DNA from: Blautia hominis
GTDB taxonomy: Bacteria; Bacillota; Clostridia; Lachnospirales; Lachnospiraceae
Direction: 5' to 3'
Length of the DNA: 64,000 nucleotides
NCBI GenBank assembly: GCA_002270465.1
Contig: NQOF01000009.1
Location: forward strand, 1 to 64,000
Shown here: one piece after another, positions 1 to 8,426 of the stretch
How positions within the stretch are numbered: position 1 is the stretch's first letter
Layout: each line of letters starts with the position of its first letter
Notes under the pieces: generated by a model
What the model saw: only the letters and a program-made list of their open reading frames with translations
Databases searched by the model: none
What the model was told of the DNA's origin: nothing
Position numbers and translations under genes: made by a program

Positions 1-125
1 TTGGCCCTTATCTTTCGACCTTTATCTTTTGGCCTTTATCTTTCGACCTTTATCTTTTGGCCTTTATCTTTCGACCTTTATCTTTTGGCCTTTATCTTTC
101 GACCTTTATCTTTTGGCCTTTATCT
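1..125. repeat. 28-bp tandem repeat array
   Basis: Four complete 28-bp units start at 1, 29, 57 and 85, with a fifth partial unit from 113. Each unit begins ttggcc and holds two tatctt/tttatctt segments around cgacc. The first unit differs by one base (ccc for cct). The array runs off the left edge of the window. After about 125 it decays into a pyrimidine-rich tract to about 175. Because 28 is not a multiple of three, the overlapping open frames here are repeat artefacts. No gene is visible between 1 and 478. Confidence 0.93.
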
Positions 126-183
126 TTTTCTTTTACCTTTTCTTTTATCTTTTTTACTTTTATCCTTCCGCCTTTCACTACCA

Positions 184-393
184 GGGGAATGCAAAGTATC
201 GGGAGCGGGCCGGTGTCTATGTGGGGTGAGCGATGTACAGAGGAGCGCCGGGAAGATCCACCTGCCCCAGACGCTTAATGAAGAGGCCATTGCCGATGAA
301 TTTAGCGACTGGGAGCAGGTTAGCTTCCCGGCAGCGGAACGCTTCGCTCACCCCACATAGACACCGGCCCGCTCCCGATACTTTGCATTCCCC
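184..393. repeat. 210-bp palindromic element with perfect 49-bp inverted ends
   Basis: Bases 184-232 and 345-393 are perfect reverse complements over 49 bp, starting ggggaatgcaaagtatcggg on the left arm. The 112-bp centre carries further complementary blocks: gccgggaag near 247-255 against cttcccggc near 325-333, and acctgccccag against ctgggagcaggt. The whole element could therefore fold as one long interrupted hairpin. No direct repeat flanks it. It lies between the 28-bp array and the terminator of the first NlpC/P60 gene. It could be a MITE-like element, an invertible segment or a structured RNA; the sequence does not decide. Confidence 0.9.
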
Positions 394-428
394 GTCCCCG
401 TCCCTCGTCCCCCCATCCCCATTAACCC

Positions 429-462
429 AAAAAAAGGACTCATGCCCCAAAAGCATGAGTCC
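429..462 (-). terminator. Intrinsic terminator of the first NlpC/P60 gene
   Basis: A perfect 10-bp stem (ggactcatgc / gcatgagtcc) with a 7-nt loop is followed on the minus strand by seven T residues. It lies just past the stop at 479. Confidence 0.93.
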
Positions 463-478
463 CAAACTATGTACAAAA

Positions 479-1828
479 TCAATCCACAATACGTCTAACC
501 GCAATATAAGGTCTATACAGCGCATTGCTTGAATATTTAATACCACCCTGCGGATACGGTGCAGAGTTGGATGCATGTACAATACCGCCGTCACCTGTCA
601 GGATAGCAACATGTCCTGAATAAACGATGATATCGCCTGCGCGTGACTGGGAATAAGAAATTCCGCGTCCGTCTCCAGCCTGTGAATCACTTGTTCTTGA
701 AATACTATATCCAAAATGAGCGAACACCTGCTGTGTAAATCCTGAACAGTCAATACCATTCGTCAGACTGTTACCGCCATATACATACGGATTCCCGATA
801 AACTGGCTTGCGTAAGCAACAACCGCTTCTCCTGTTGCGCTGTATCCGCCGCCGCCCTGTTCTTCTTCTTCCGGCTCTTCATAGGAAGGAGTTTCCGGTA
901 CATAGTTATTACTCGGAACCTCTGGCTCGTCCTCATCGTCCACGTCGTTGTCAGTAACGTTATTGTTGTTATTGTTGTTGTTATTATCAGTATTAGTATT
1001 CTGTGTATTCGCTACGTTCTGCTGTTCCTGTCTCTGTGCAGCCGCTTCAGCTTCCTTAGCAGCTTTCTCTTTCGCCTTCTTAGCCTCTGCAGCCTGTCTT
1101 GCTTCTTCTTCCTGGATTCTCTGAAGCTCTGCATTCTGCTGTTCGATCAGGCTTCTATACTCATCTGCCTGTGCCTGAACATTTGCGATCTGAGTCTCAT
1201 AATCGGAAGCAACTGCTTTTTTCTCTTCCAGCGCTGCCTCTAAGTTTACCTGCTGGTCTTCCTGAGCCTGTTTCATCTCTTCCAGCTCGGCCTTTTCCTG
1301 CTCCAGCTGATTGCCCAGGTCAGTTACCTGCTGAACAGTGTCTCTCAGTTTCTCCAGCTCGTCCCTGTCAAACTGATACATCTTCTCTGTGTATTCAGCT
1401 TTGCTGAGCAGGTCTGTGATGCTGTTAACCTCCAGAAGCATCTGTGCCCATGCGTCACTTCCGCCGTTCTCATACAGATACTGGATCCTCTTTTTCATTG
1501 CAGCATACTGCTCATCACGATCAGCCTCTGCTTCTGCTAAATCCTCTTTTGTTTCAACGATGGCGCCCTCTTTATCAGAGATTTCACCTTTCAGTATGTC
1601 AATCTGTGCGATTACCTGAACCAGATTCTGATCCAGAGAATCAATCTCTCCAAGTAAATTATTCTTTTTCTCTTCCAACTCCGCTTCCTTGCTCTCTGTT
1701 GCGGACAGTTTGCTTTGTGTGTTTGCTTTTTCAGCCTGCACTTCGTCTTTTCTTGCAGCTGCTACCGGCATCACCTGTGCTGCGGCCAGTGCAAAAATAA
1801 GGCTGAGACAAAGGAATCTCTTTTTCAT
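479..1828 (-). CDS. Secreted NlpC/P60 peptidoglycan endopeptidase with coiled coil (paralog 1)
   Basis: 449 residues. A signal peptide covers about residues 1-25. A long Glu/Lys/Gln-rich coiled coil runs to about 275, followed by an Asn/Asp/Glu/Pro linker with a run of Asn (about 280-335). The NlpC/P60 domain occupies the last 115 residues, with catalytic Cys361 in DCSGF, His406 in SGHVAI and a third polar residue at His418. The PcsB/CwlO-like layout suggests a cell-wall hydrolase cleaving stem peptides at the septum or side wall, held inactive or recruited through the coiled coil. The ATG at 1828 is preceded by gaggt. The gene is monocistronic, with its own promoter and terminator. The NlpC domain is almost identical to that of the next gene. 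Family assignment is firm; cellular role is inferred. Confidence 0.95.
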   Translation of the reverse strand: MKKRFLCLSLIFALAAAQVMPVAAARKDEVQAEKANTQSKLSATESKEAELEEKKNNLLGEIDSLDQNLVQVIAQIDILKGEISDKEGAIVETKEDLAEAEADRDEQYAAMKKRIQYLYENGGSDAWAQMLLEVNSITDLLSKAEYTEKMYQFDRDELEKLRDTVQQVTDLGNQLEQEKAELEEMKQAQEDQQVNLEAALEEKKAVASDYETQIANVQAQADEYRSLIEQQNAELQRIQEEEARQAAEAKKAKEKAAKEAEAAAQRQEQQNVANTQNTNTDNNNNNNNNNVTDNDVDDEDEPEVPSNNYVPETPSYEEPEEEEQGGGGYSATGEAVVAYASQFIGNPYVYGGNSLTNGIDCSGFTQQVFAHFGYSISRTSDSQAGDGRGISYSQSRAGDIIVYSGHVAILTGDGGIVHASNSAPYPQGGIKYSSNALYRPYIAVRRIVD

Positions 1829-1909
1829 ACTGCTATGTACCTCACTGTTGGTATTTAATATTTACTACTCTCTAAGTAATATTTCCGAAATAATTTTCAC
1901 TTCCCGCTT

Positions 1910-1938
1910 ATGATATCACAAATTTATTACACTTGCAA
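1910..1938 (-). promoter_or_regulatory. Promoter of NlpC/P60 paralog 1
   Basis: Reading the minus strand, TTGCAA (1938-1933), a 17-bp spacer and TATCAT (1915-1910) form a sigma-A type promoter about 80 bp upstream of the ATG. Confidence 0.7.
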
Positions 1939-1964
1939 GAGGAAATCACTGAAATCTTTAAGTT

Positions 1965-1975
1965 TTTGTTACAAA
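1965..1975. promoter_or_regulatory. Palindromic site tttgttacaaa upstream of NlpC promoter 1
   Basis: The 11-bp site lies 26 bp upstream of the -35 box. The same 11 bp occur at exactly the same distance upstream of the second NlpC promoter (3719-3729). On the minus strand TGTAAC followed by five bases and a TTAA core loosely resembles a WalR-type direct repeat, but the second half is poor. Confidence 0.6.
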
Positions 1976-2079
1976 AATAAATTTTATAGTAATATTTTAT
2001 AAAATCCGGCCATATCATTATGCCTTTATAGGGCACATAGACAATCCCTTTCATTTCCTGTTTTTTCAGCACTCACTAA

Positions 2080-2127
2080 AATATACAAAGGCCGTACCCA
2101 CCACCTTTTGGTGACGGGGCACGGCCC
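2080..2127 (-). terminator. Terminator of the second NlpC/P60 gene
   Basis: An interrupted GC-rich hairpin (ggccgt...acggcc, with caccttttggtg at its apex) follows the stop at 2160. The trailing T tract on the minus strand is weak (tttgtatatttta). Confidence 0.65.
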
Positions 2128-2159
2128 TGTTAAGTATCATCATGTATTGCTCTATGTAA

Positions 2160-3587
2160 TTACTCTACAATTCTTCTGACTGCAATATATGGTCTGTAGA
2201 GAGCATTGCTGGAATACTTGATTCCACCCTGCGGATACGGTGCAGAGTTGGATGCATGTACGATTCCGCCGTCTCCGGTAAGGATTCCAACGTGTCCGGA
2301 ATATACAATGATATCACCTGCACGGGATTCGGAATAAGAGATTCCACGGCCTGCACCCGCCTGGTCATCCGTTACACGCGGAAGGCTGTAGCCAAAGTGT
2401 GCAAATACAGACTGTACAAATCCGGAACAGTCAGCACCGTTTGTCAGGCTTGTTCCGCCCCAAACATATGGATTACCGATAAACTGACTTGCATAATCCA
2501 CAACTGCCTGTCCTGTTGCACTGTAACCGCTGTCGCTGCCCTGGTCTTCTTCCGGCTCGTCATAATCCGGTGTCTCAGGTTCATTATAATCCGGTGTTTC
2601 CGGTACTTCTGCCGGAGGTGTCACATTATTATTGTCTTCCGGTTCCTCTGTATCATTATTATCATCAGAGACATCATTATCTGTATTATCGTTGGTATTC
2701 TCATTGGAATTACCGTTATCAGTGCTTACATCCGCGCTGTTCTGGCTGTTGTCCTCTTCCTCAGCATCTTCCTGTGCCTGCTGCTGTGCGGCTTCCTGAG
2801 CTGCTTTCTCCTGAGCCTTTCTGGCTTCCTCGGCTTTTTTCGCTTCCTCTGCCTGACGGGCTTTCTCTTCCTGGATCTTCTGCAGTTCTGCATTCTGCTG
2901 TTCGATCAGGCTTCTGTATTCATCTGCCTGTGCACGCACATTTGCAATCTGTGTTTCATAATCGGATGCTGTGGCTTTCTTCTCATCAAGAGCGCTCTGC
3001 AGACTTGCCTGCTGCTGTTCCTGAGCCTGTTTCATCTCTTCCAGTTCAGCTTTCTCCTGCGCCAGCTGATTGCCAAGGTCTGTTACTTCCTGAACAGTTT
3101 CCTTCATCTTCTTCAGCTCATCTCTGTCATAATCATACATCTTCTCTGTGTACTCTGCTTTGCTGAGAAGTCCGGTAATACTGTCGGATTCCAAGAGCAT
3201 CTGCGCCCATGCATTAGTTCCGCCGTTCTCATACAGATACTGGATCCTTTTCTTCATATCCTCATACTGTTTGTCACGGTTCGCCTCTGCAACAGCCAAA
3301 TCATCTTTTGTCTTGTCGATCGCACTCTCTTTATCTGTAATCTCACCATTTAGAATATCTATCTGTGCCATAACCTGTACAAGGTTCTGGTCAATGGAGT
3401 CAATTTCGTTCAATAACGCTGTTTTCTGGTCTTCCAACTCAGATTCTTTGCTCTCTGCTGCTGATAATTTACTTTGTGTCTCTGCCTTCTCAGCCTGCAC
3501 ATCATCTTCCCTTGCAGCTGCTACCGGCACAACCTGGGTCATGGCCATTGTAAAAATAAGACTGAGAATAAGAAATCTTTTTTTCAT
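2160..3587 (-). CDS. Secreted NlpC/P60 peptidoglycan endopeptidase with coiled coil (paralog 2)
   Basis: 475 residues from the ATG at 3587. A GTG five codons upstream is in frame but falls inside the ribosome site gaggtacat, which the first paralog shares, so I reject it. The order is the same as in paralog 1: signal peptide (about 1-26), coiled coil (30-275), a long acidic Asn/Pro/Glu linker with repeated PETPDY motifs, and a C-terminal NlpC/P60 domain with Cys387, His432 and His444. The hydrolase domain differs from paralog 1 at few positions, whereas the linkers differ in length and sequence. A tandem duplication is likely. Both probably act on peptidoglycan outside the cell. Confidence 0.95.
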   Translation of the reverse strand: MKKRFLILSLIFTMAMTQVVPVAAAREDDVQAEKAETQSKLSAAESKESELEDQKTALLNEIDSIDQNLVQVMAQIDILNGEITDKESAIDKTKDDLAVAEANRDKQYEDMKKRIQYLYENGGTNAWAQMLLESDSITGLLSKAEYTEKMYDYDRDELKKMKETVQEVTDLGNQLAQEKAELEEMKQAQEQQQASLQSALDEKKATASDYETQIANVRAQADEYRSLIEQQNAELQKIQEEKARQAEEAKKAEEARKAQEKAAQEAAQQQAQEDAEEEDNSQNSADVSTDNGNSNENTNDNTDNDVSDDNNDTEEPEDNNNVTPPAEVPETPDYNEPETPDYDEPEEDQGSDSGYSATGQAVVDYASQFIGNPYVWGGTSLTNGADCSGFVQSVFAHFGYSLPRVTDDQAGAGRGISYSESRAGDIIVYSGHVGILTGDGGIVHASNSAPYPQGGIKYSSNALYRPYIAVRRIVE

Positions 3588-3663
3588 TATTATGTACCTC
3601 ACTAATCATGTCTGAATCTGTAACTACTTGTAACATTTTTGAAATATTTCTTATCTGTCACCC

Positions 3664-3692
3664 ATAATACCACATAATTATTACAGATGCAA
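3664..3692 (-). promoter_or_regulatory. Promoter of NlpC/P60 paralog 2
   Basis: On the minus strand, TTGCAT (3692-3687), 17 bp and TATTAT (3669-3664). It parallels the paralog 1 promoter. Confidence 0.68.
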
Positions 3693-3718
3693 GAGTTAAA
3701 TTTCCAAATCATTAATTA

Positions 3719-3729
3719 TTTGTTACAAA
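3719..3729. promoter_or_regulatory. Palindromic site tttgttacaaa upstream of NlpC promoter 2
   Basis: Identical to the site at 1965-1975 and also placed 26 bp upstream of the -35 box, which points to a shared regulator. Confidence 0.6.
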
Positions 3730-3772
3730 ATGGCACTTTTTCGTAATAATTAGCGAGACACACTTTTAATAA

Positions 3773-5335
3773 TTATGCTTCAACCACCAGGGAATTACCG
3801 TCTTCCTTGTCCTGAGGCAGTACCTTTTTAGGCGTGGATACCACTTCCTGATTGTAACAGCAGAAAATATCTTCCACTTTGTTTTTTTCCATTTTAGGAG
3901 TGACCAGACTCACCACAGGCACAACAACAAACCCAACTACCATGGCGAAAGCGCCTGCATTAATAGGGGATGCAATGTAATGTAAGAACAGGTTGGAAAC
4001 CGTTATACCGATTCCGGTTATGAAGCAGACCCATACGGACAGTTTGGTTGTTCTTTTCCAATACAAGCCGAATAAAAACGGGGCCAGGAACGCTCCTGCC
4101 AATGCCCCCCATGAGATTCCCATAAGCTGTGCTATAAATGTAGGCGGATCCAGGGCCAGCACCACCGAAATGGCTATAAACACTACAATCAGTCCGCGCA
4201 TGACCCGAAGCTGGTTTTTCTCACTCATATCCTTTGCCACGGTTCCCTTCAGGAAATCCAGTGTCAGCGTGGAGCTGGATGTCAGTACCAGGGAAGAGAG
4301 GGTGGACATGGACGCGGAGAGCACCAGTACGATCACAACACCGATCAATATATCCGGCAGTGTAGACAACATATAAGGAACAATACCATCATATATGACT
4401 GTACCATCCGCTTTATATAAGGATGGATTGTCAAAAAGACGGCCAAAACCTCCCAGGAAATAACAACCTCCGGAGATTACAATAGCAAAAACTGTAGAAA
4501 CCACCGTCCCTGTCTGGATCGCTTTCTCATCCTTGATCGCGTAAAATTTCTGAACCATCTGCGGAAGTCCCCAGGTCCCCAGGGAAGTCAGGATAACTAC
4601 ACCCAGAAGGTTTATAGGGTCCGGTCCAAAGAAGGAGGTAAAAGCACCTGACTGCCCTGCAGTCACCGGTACGTCGCTTGGAATATCGGCAAGCTGTCTC
4701 ACAGCCTCTGTAAATCCTCCCTGCCCGCTTAATACGGCCCCGATAACAGCCGCAATCCCAAACAGCATGATGATCCCCTGTATAAAGTCATTGATAGCTG
4801 TGGCCATATAACCGCCCAGGATCACATATGCTCCTGTAAGAGCTGCCATAACCACTACGCACACAGCATACGGTACATCAAAGGCCAGCTCAAACAATCT
4901 GGACAGCCCGTTATAGATAGATGCTGTGTAGGGAACCAGGAAAATAAATACAATGGCTGACGCAGCGATCCGAAGTGCATTGCTGTCAAACCGCTTGCCA
5001 AAGAAATCCGGCATGGTAGCTGCATGCAGATGCTTTGTCATAACACGTGTCCTTCTTCCAAGAACCACCCATGCCAAAAGGCTTCCGATTATGGCATTCC
5101 CAATCCCGATCCATGTACCTGCCAGTCCGTATTTCCATCCAAACTGTCCTGCATATCCTACAAACACGACTGCGGAAAAATAAGAGGTTCCATATGCAAA
5201 CGCGGTAAGCCAGGGACCTACACTTCTCCCTCCCAGCACAAACCCAGCCACATTTGTAGCATGTTTTCGGGAATACAGGCCAATACCCACCATAGAGCCG
5301 AAAAACAGCAGCAAAAACAGTATCTTAATCTCCAT
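3773..5335 (-). CDS. Sodium:solute symporter (SSS family)
   Basis: 520 residues, strongly hydrophobic, with about 13 predicted membrane helices and a hydrophilic C-terminal tail from about residue 475. The N-terminal region (LGGRSVGPWLTAFAYGTSYFSA) and the central FIQGIIMLFG segment are typical of the SSS family (PutP/PanF group). It would couple Na+ entry to uptake of an amino acid, organic acid or similar solute. The ATG at 5335 follows aaaggagaa. It lies downstream of the ACT/IorB/IorA genes in the same direction but is separated from them by a terminator, and a palindrome sits just upstream. A role in importing or exporting an aromatic acid linked to that cluster is an inference only. Confidence 0.9.
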   Translation of the reverse strand: MEIKILFLLLFFGSMVGIGLYSRKHATNVAGFVLGGRSVGPWLTAFAYGTSYFSAVVFVGYAGQFGWKYGLAGTWIGIGNAIIGSLLAWVVLGRRTRVMTKHLHAATMPDFFGKRFDSNALRIAASAIVFIFLVPYTASIYNGLSRLFELAFDVPYAVCVVVMAALTGAYVILGGYMATAINDFIQGIIMLFGIAAVIGAVLSGQGGFTEAVRQLADIPSDVPVTAGQSGAFTSFFGPDPINLLGVVILTSLGTWGLPQMVQKFYAIKDEKAIQTGTVVSTVFAIVISGGCYFLGGFGRLFDNPSLYKADGTVIYDGIVPYMLSTLPDILIGVVIVLVLSASMSTLSSLVLTSSSTLTLDFLKGTVAKDMSEKNQLRVMRGLIVVFIAISVVLALDPPTFIAQLMGISWGALAGAFLAPFLFGLYWKRTTKLSVWVCFITGIGITVSNLFLHYIASPINAGAFAMVVGFVVVPVVSLVTPKMEKNKVEDIFCCYNQEVVSTPKKVLPQDKEDGNSLVVEA

Positions 5336-5370
5336 TTTTTTATTCTCCTTTTATATGTTTTCGCTTATGC

Positions 5371-5391
5371 TTTAAACCGCAACGGTTTAAA
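5371..5391. promoter_or_regulatory. Perfect 9+3+9 palindrome upstream of the SSS symporter
   Basis: tttaaaccg, three bases, cggtttaaa. It sits 36 bp before the symporter ATG and just after the terminator of the preceding gene, where an operator would be expected. The binding protein is unknown. Confidence 0.65.
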
Positions 5392-5410
5392 CCATTAAAG
5401 CAATAATTGC

Positions 5411-5453
5411 AAAGAAAAAGAGGCGCCGCTTTCCGCTCAGAAAAGCGGACGCT
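5411..5453 (-). terminator. Terminator after the ACT-domain gene
   Basis: Stem gcgtccgcttt / aaagcggcgc with one bulge, followed on the minus strand by ctctttttcttt. It separates the ior cluster from the symporter. Confidence 0.8.
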
Positions 5454-5497
5454 TCTTATCTTCTTGTAGATTTTCTGAATAGTTAACCATCCGGTTT

Positions 5498-5932
5498 CTA
5501 TTTTTTCAGATCATTCAGTTCTTCTTCCGAGAACATCTTCATACCTGCATCTTTTAATGTCTGATATGTACGTGCCTGGTCAGAAGTCTTCACCACCATG
5601 GCGCCGCCCTCTTTGCCGGTAACCAGTGCATACATATATTCCAGATTCAGCCCTTTTGCACTTAATGTATCCATGATCCGGCTCAGTGCGCCCACCTCCT
5701 GCTGCAGTTCCACTACAAGCACCGGTGTCAGCACTGCTGTGTACCCTTTTTCCAGAAGTACCTGTTTCGCCCTGGCGGAATCAGAGACGATCATCCTGGC
5801 GATCCCATAGTCCGTGGTATCGGAAAGTCCCAGGGAAATAATATTGATCTGATTCTCCTTGAGCGCGTCAGCGATCCCTTTCAGTTTACCCGGACGGTTC
5901 TCCAGAAATATGGACAATTGTTCAATAAACAT
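5498..5932 (-). CDS. Tandem ACT-domain protein
   Basis: 144 residues made of two ACT domains (about 1-70 and 71-144). The first carries the classic start FLENRPGKLKGIADAL and the second QQEVGALSRIMDTLSAKGL. There is no catalytic domain. Stand-alone ACT proteins of this size bind amino acids and are often encoded beside IorAB or PaaK in anaerobes, so a sensor of aromatic or branched amino acids is plausible. The ATG at 5932 follows aaagga. It lies 56 bp after iorB and is probably cotranscribed with iorA and iorB. The ligand is unknown. Confidence 0.88.
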   Translation of the reverse strand: MFIEQLSIFLENRPGKLKGIADALKENQINIISLGLSDTTDYGIARMIVSDSARAKQVLLEKGYTAVLTPVLVVELQQEVGALSRIMDTLSAKGLNLEYMYALVTGKEGGAMVVKTSDQARTYQTLKDAGMKMFSEEELNDLKK

Positions 5933-5988
5933 TTACGCTACCTATCCTTTCTCTGTCTTCTGTATCTGTAAAAACAGGGAATTTTCTG

Positions 5989-6561
5989 CTATTTTAATTC
6001 ATATCCTGTCAGGAACGCTTTTTTATTTATCTCCACAGTCTTAGGCGGAACGGTCTTTTCAATCACATTGAGCCACTCTTCCCTGGAGTAATCCATATGC
6101 TGTGCAGCAACCCCCAGTACAATAACATTAAATACCTTTGTATTGCCCAGTTCCCTTGCCACCTTCATAGCATCCACTGCATAGACCTTGTGCGTCTGGC
6201 GAAGTGTATCCAGAATTCCATCCGGGTATTCCGCTACTCCGGTCACAACTGTGATAGGATCAATCCTCTGGTCATTTACAATGATCACACCGTCTTTTTT
6301 AAGAAACTGACGGTAACGCAGAGCTTCCAGGCGTTCAAAGGCAATGAGCACATCTGCCTGGCCTTCCTCCACGATAGGCTCCTGTACTTTTTCTCCGTAA
6401 CGGACAAAAGTAACTACACTGCCGCCTCTCTGTGCCATTCCATGCACCTCGGAAAGCTTTACATCGTATCCGCCTTCCACAGCGAGTCCTCCTAAAATAC
6501 GGCTGGTGAGAAGTGTTCCCTGACCGCCGACTCCCACTATCATAATATTTCTTGTTGCCAT
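5989..6561 (-). CDS. iorB: Indolepyruvate:ferredoxin oxidoreductase, beta subunit
   Basis: 190 residues, the pyruvate-ferredoxin oxidoreductase gamma-type domain, with the N-terminal VGVGGQGTLLTSRILG motif and SEVHGMAQRGGSV. Together with IorA it would oxidatively decarboxylate arylpyruvates (indole-, phenyl- or hydroxyphenylpyruvate) to aryl-acetyl-CoA, reducing ferredoxin. The start codon shares one base with the iorA stop (TAATG), so translation is coupled. Length is normal for the family. Confidence 0.95.
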   Translation of the reverse strand: MATRNIMIVGVGGQGTLLTSRILGGLAVEGGYDVKLSEVHGMAQRGGSVVTFVRYGEKVQEPIVEEGQADVLIAFERLEALRYRQFLKKDGVIIVNDQRIDPITVVTGVAEYPDGILDTLRQTHKVYAVDAMKVARELGNTKVFNVIVLGVAAQHMDYSREEWLNVIEKTVPPKTVEINKKAFLTGYELK

Positions 6562-8300
6562 TACACTTCTACCTCCTCTATTGCATCAGCGGGACAAAGC
6601 TGTTTGCAAAGTCCGCAGCCATTGCACATGGTATCATCAATGGAAATCGTTCCATCTTCATTCTTGGTGAGGGCCGGACATCCCGGTCTTAAACAAAGTC
6701 CGCATTTTTTACATTTCTCCGAAACCGGTCTGCACTTTGTTTTAAACACATTAGTTTTTAAAAGTACACAAGGTGCCTGAGCGATGATCACAGAGACAGC
6801 ATCTCTTGCCACTTCCTCCTTGATGGTCTTTTCCAGTGTCTTAATATCAAATGCATTCACCACATTGACATGCTCAATACCAATCGCCTTGCAGAGTTTG
6901 TAGATATCTATGGCAGGCACCACCTGGCCTTTCAGGGTCTTACCTGTAGCGGCATGGTCCTGATGACCGGTCATACCTGTTGTGGAGTTATCCAGAATGA
7001 TGACCGTTCCTGTAGCCTGGTTGTAAACCATGTTCATAAGGGAATTCACACCTGTATGCATAAATGTGGAATCACCGATAACAGCCACCCAGTCTTTGAC
7101 ATATTCTTTTCCTCTGGCCTTCTCCATTCCGTGCAGGGAGCTGATAGATGCTCCCATACAGATTGTGGTATCCACAACACTCAGCGGAGCAACCGCTCCC
7201 AGAGTATAACATCCAATATCGCCTGCTGCGTGTATCTTCATCTTTTTCAGAACGGAATACACGCTTCTGTGAGGACATCCCGGACAGAGGATCGGTGGAC
7301 GGGCCGGTACCTGTGCCGGTGCTGCTGCCTCGATTTCCTCCCCTAATACTTTTCTGCGTATCATGTTGGCACTGTATTCTCCCTGCAGGGTAAATACATC
7401 TTTTCCTGAACATGCAATGCCCCAGGATTTGATCTGCTCCTCAAATACAGGCTCCAATTCCTCAAATATGTAAAGCTTATCAACCTTAGACGCAAACTCC
7501 TCTATGAGCTTTCTCGGCAGCGGATGTACCATACCTAATTTCAGTACACTTGCGTTTGGCATGGCTTCCTTCACATAATTATAGGGAATCCCGCTGGTAA
7601 TAAAGCCAATAGAGGTGTCATGATACTCTACCTTGTTGATCTCCAGGCTGTTGGCATCCTCAGCCAGCTTTTTCATTCTCTCTTCCACTACCGGGTGACG
7701 CTTGATGGCATTGCCCGGCATCATTACATATTTCTGGAACTTACGCTCATAAGGAGTATCTTCTCTCTCCACTCTGTCTTCCAGCTCTACAATTCCCTGG
7801 GAATGTGCCAAACGTGTGGTCGTTCTCACAAATACAGGGGTATCATATTTTTCGCTGAGGTCATAGGCTGTCTTAACAAAATCCTTAGCCTCCTGAGAAT
7901 CTGACGGCTCCAGTACCGGAACCTGCGCAGCCCTTGCCACCGCTCTGGTATCCTGCTCATTCTGAGAGCTGTACATTCCGGGGTCATCTGCCACTACCAG
8001 AACCAAACCTCCGGTCACACCGGTGTAGGCTGCTGTATAGAGCGGGTCTGCTGCCACATTCAGCCCTACATGCTTCATAGATGCCATGGCCCGCACACCG
8101 CTGATGGACGCACCGATCGCCACCTCTGTTGCCACTTTCTCATTTGGGGCCCACTCTGCATAAATTTCCTCATATTTTACTATGTTCTCACTGATCTCTG
8201 TACTGGGTGTTCCGGGATATGCTGCGGAAACCTTTACCCCTGCTTCCCAGGCACCTCTTGCAATGGCTTCATTGCCAAGCATGATTTTCTTTTCGCCCAC
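6561..8300 (-). CDS. iorA: Indolepyruvate:ferredoxin oxidoreductase, alpha subunit
   Basis: 579 residues from the GTG at 8300, which is preceded by aaggtagga. The frame extends to another GTG at 8336 that lacks a clear ribosome site. The N-terminal PFOR alpha region (LGNEAIARGAWEAGVKVSAA) is followed by a TPP-binding region with IGDSTFMHTG and LDNSTTGMTG. Two 4Fe-4S motifs form the last 60 residues (CKKCGLCLRPGCP and CNGCGLCKQLCP). It carries TPP chemistry and electron transfer to ferredoxin. It is the first gene of an iorA-iorB-ACT unit, 126 bp downstream of paaK in the same direction. Together with paaK this fits fermentation of aromatic amino acids. Confidence 0.95.
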   Translation of the reverse strand: MGEKKIMLGNEAIARGAWEAGVKVSAAYPGTPSTEISENIVKYEEIYAEWAPNEKVATEVAIGASISGVRAMASMKHVGLNVAADPLYTAAYTGVTGGLVLVVADDPGMYSSQNEQDTRAVARAAQVPVLEPSDSQEAKDFVKTAYDLSEKYDTPVFVRTTTRLAHSQGIVELEDRVEREDTPYERKFQKYVMMPGNAIKRHPVVEERMKKLAEDANSLEINKVEYHDTSIGFITSGIPYNYVKEAMPNASVLKLGMVHPLPRKLIEEFASKVDKLYIFEELEPVFEEQIKSWGIACSGKDVFTLQGEYSANMIRRKVLGEEIEAAAPAQVPARPPILCPGCPHRSVYSVLKKMKIHAAGDIGCYTLGAVAPLSVVDTTICMGASISSLHGMEKARGKEYVKDWVAVIGDSTFMHTGVNSLMNMVYNQATGTVIILDNSTTGMTGHQDHAATGKTLKGQVVPAIDIYKLCKAIGIEHVNVVNAFDIKTLEKTIKEEVARDAVSVIIAQAPCVLLKTNVFKTKCRPVSEKCKKCGLCLRPGCPALTKNEDGTISIDDTMCNGCGLCKQLCPADAIEEVEV

Positions 8301-8339
8301 GTTTCCTACCTTCTTTCTGTTATTGTGTTTCTGCACAGC

Positions 8340-8397
8340 TATTCAGCAAGTCTGCATGGATCCCTGCAGGTAACTGTGAAGTACTGAACAGTTGCGT
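8340..8397. repeat. Partial copy of the MITE-like repeat family
   Basis: On the minus strand this resembles the left end of the element at 62476-62609: gcaactgttcagtac, cacagttac and then ccatgcag in the same order. The other end is missing. It lies in the iorA-paaK gap. Confidence 0.5.
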
Positions 8398-8426
8398 TTC
8401 TACTATATATAAAGACTATTGTAAAA

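Larger units (their letters stand above)
1829..2159. other. Intergenic region between the two NlpC/P60 genes
   Basis: This AT-rich 331-bp stretch contains the promoter and operator-like site of the first NlpC/P60 gene and the terminator of the second. I see no further gene. Confidence 0.75.

Noticed and set aside
1-360. Overlapping open frames of 60-119 residues rich in Phe, Leu and Tyr
   Set aside because: They translate the 28-bp tandem repeat in three frames and the palindromic element; no ribosome site and no protein family.
184-393. Phage attachment site or integron
   Set aside because: No integrase or phage genes and no tRNA nearby; the symmetry is an inverted repeat.
2256-3353. 365-residue plus-strand frame
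   Set aside because: Antisense to the second NlpC/P60 gene; its Cys/Leu-rich composition is a shadow of the Gln/Glu/Lys-rich coiled coil.
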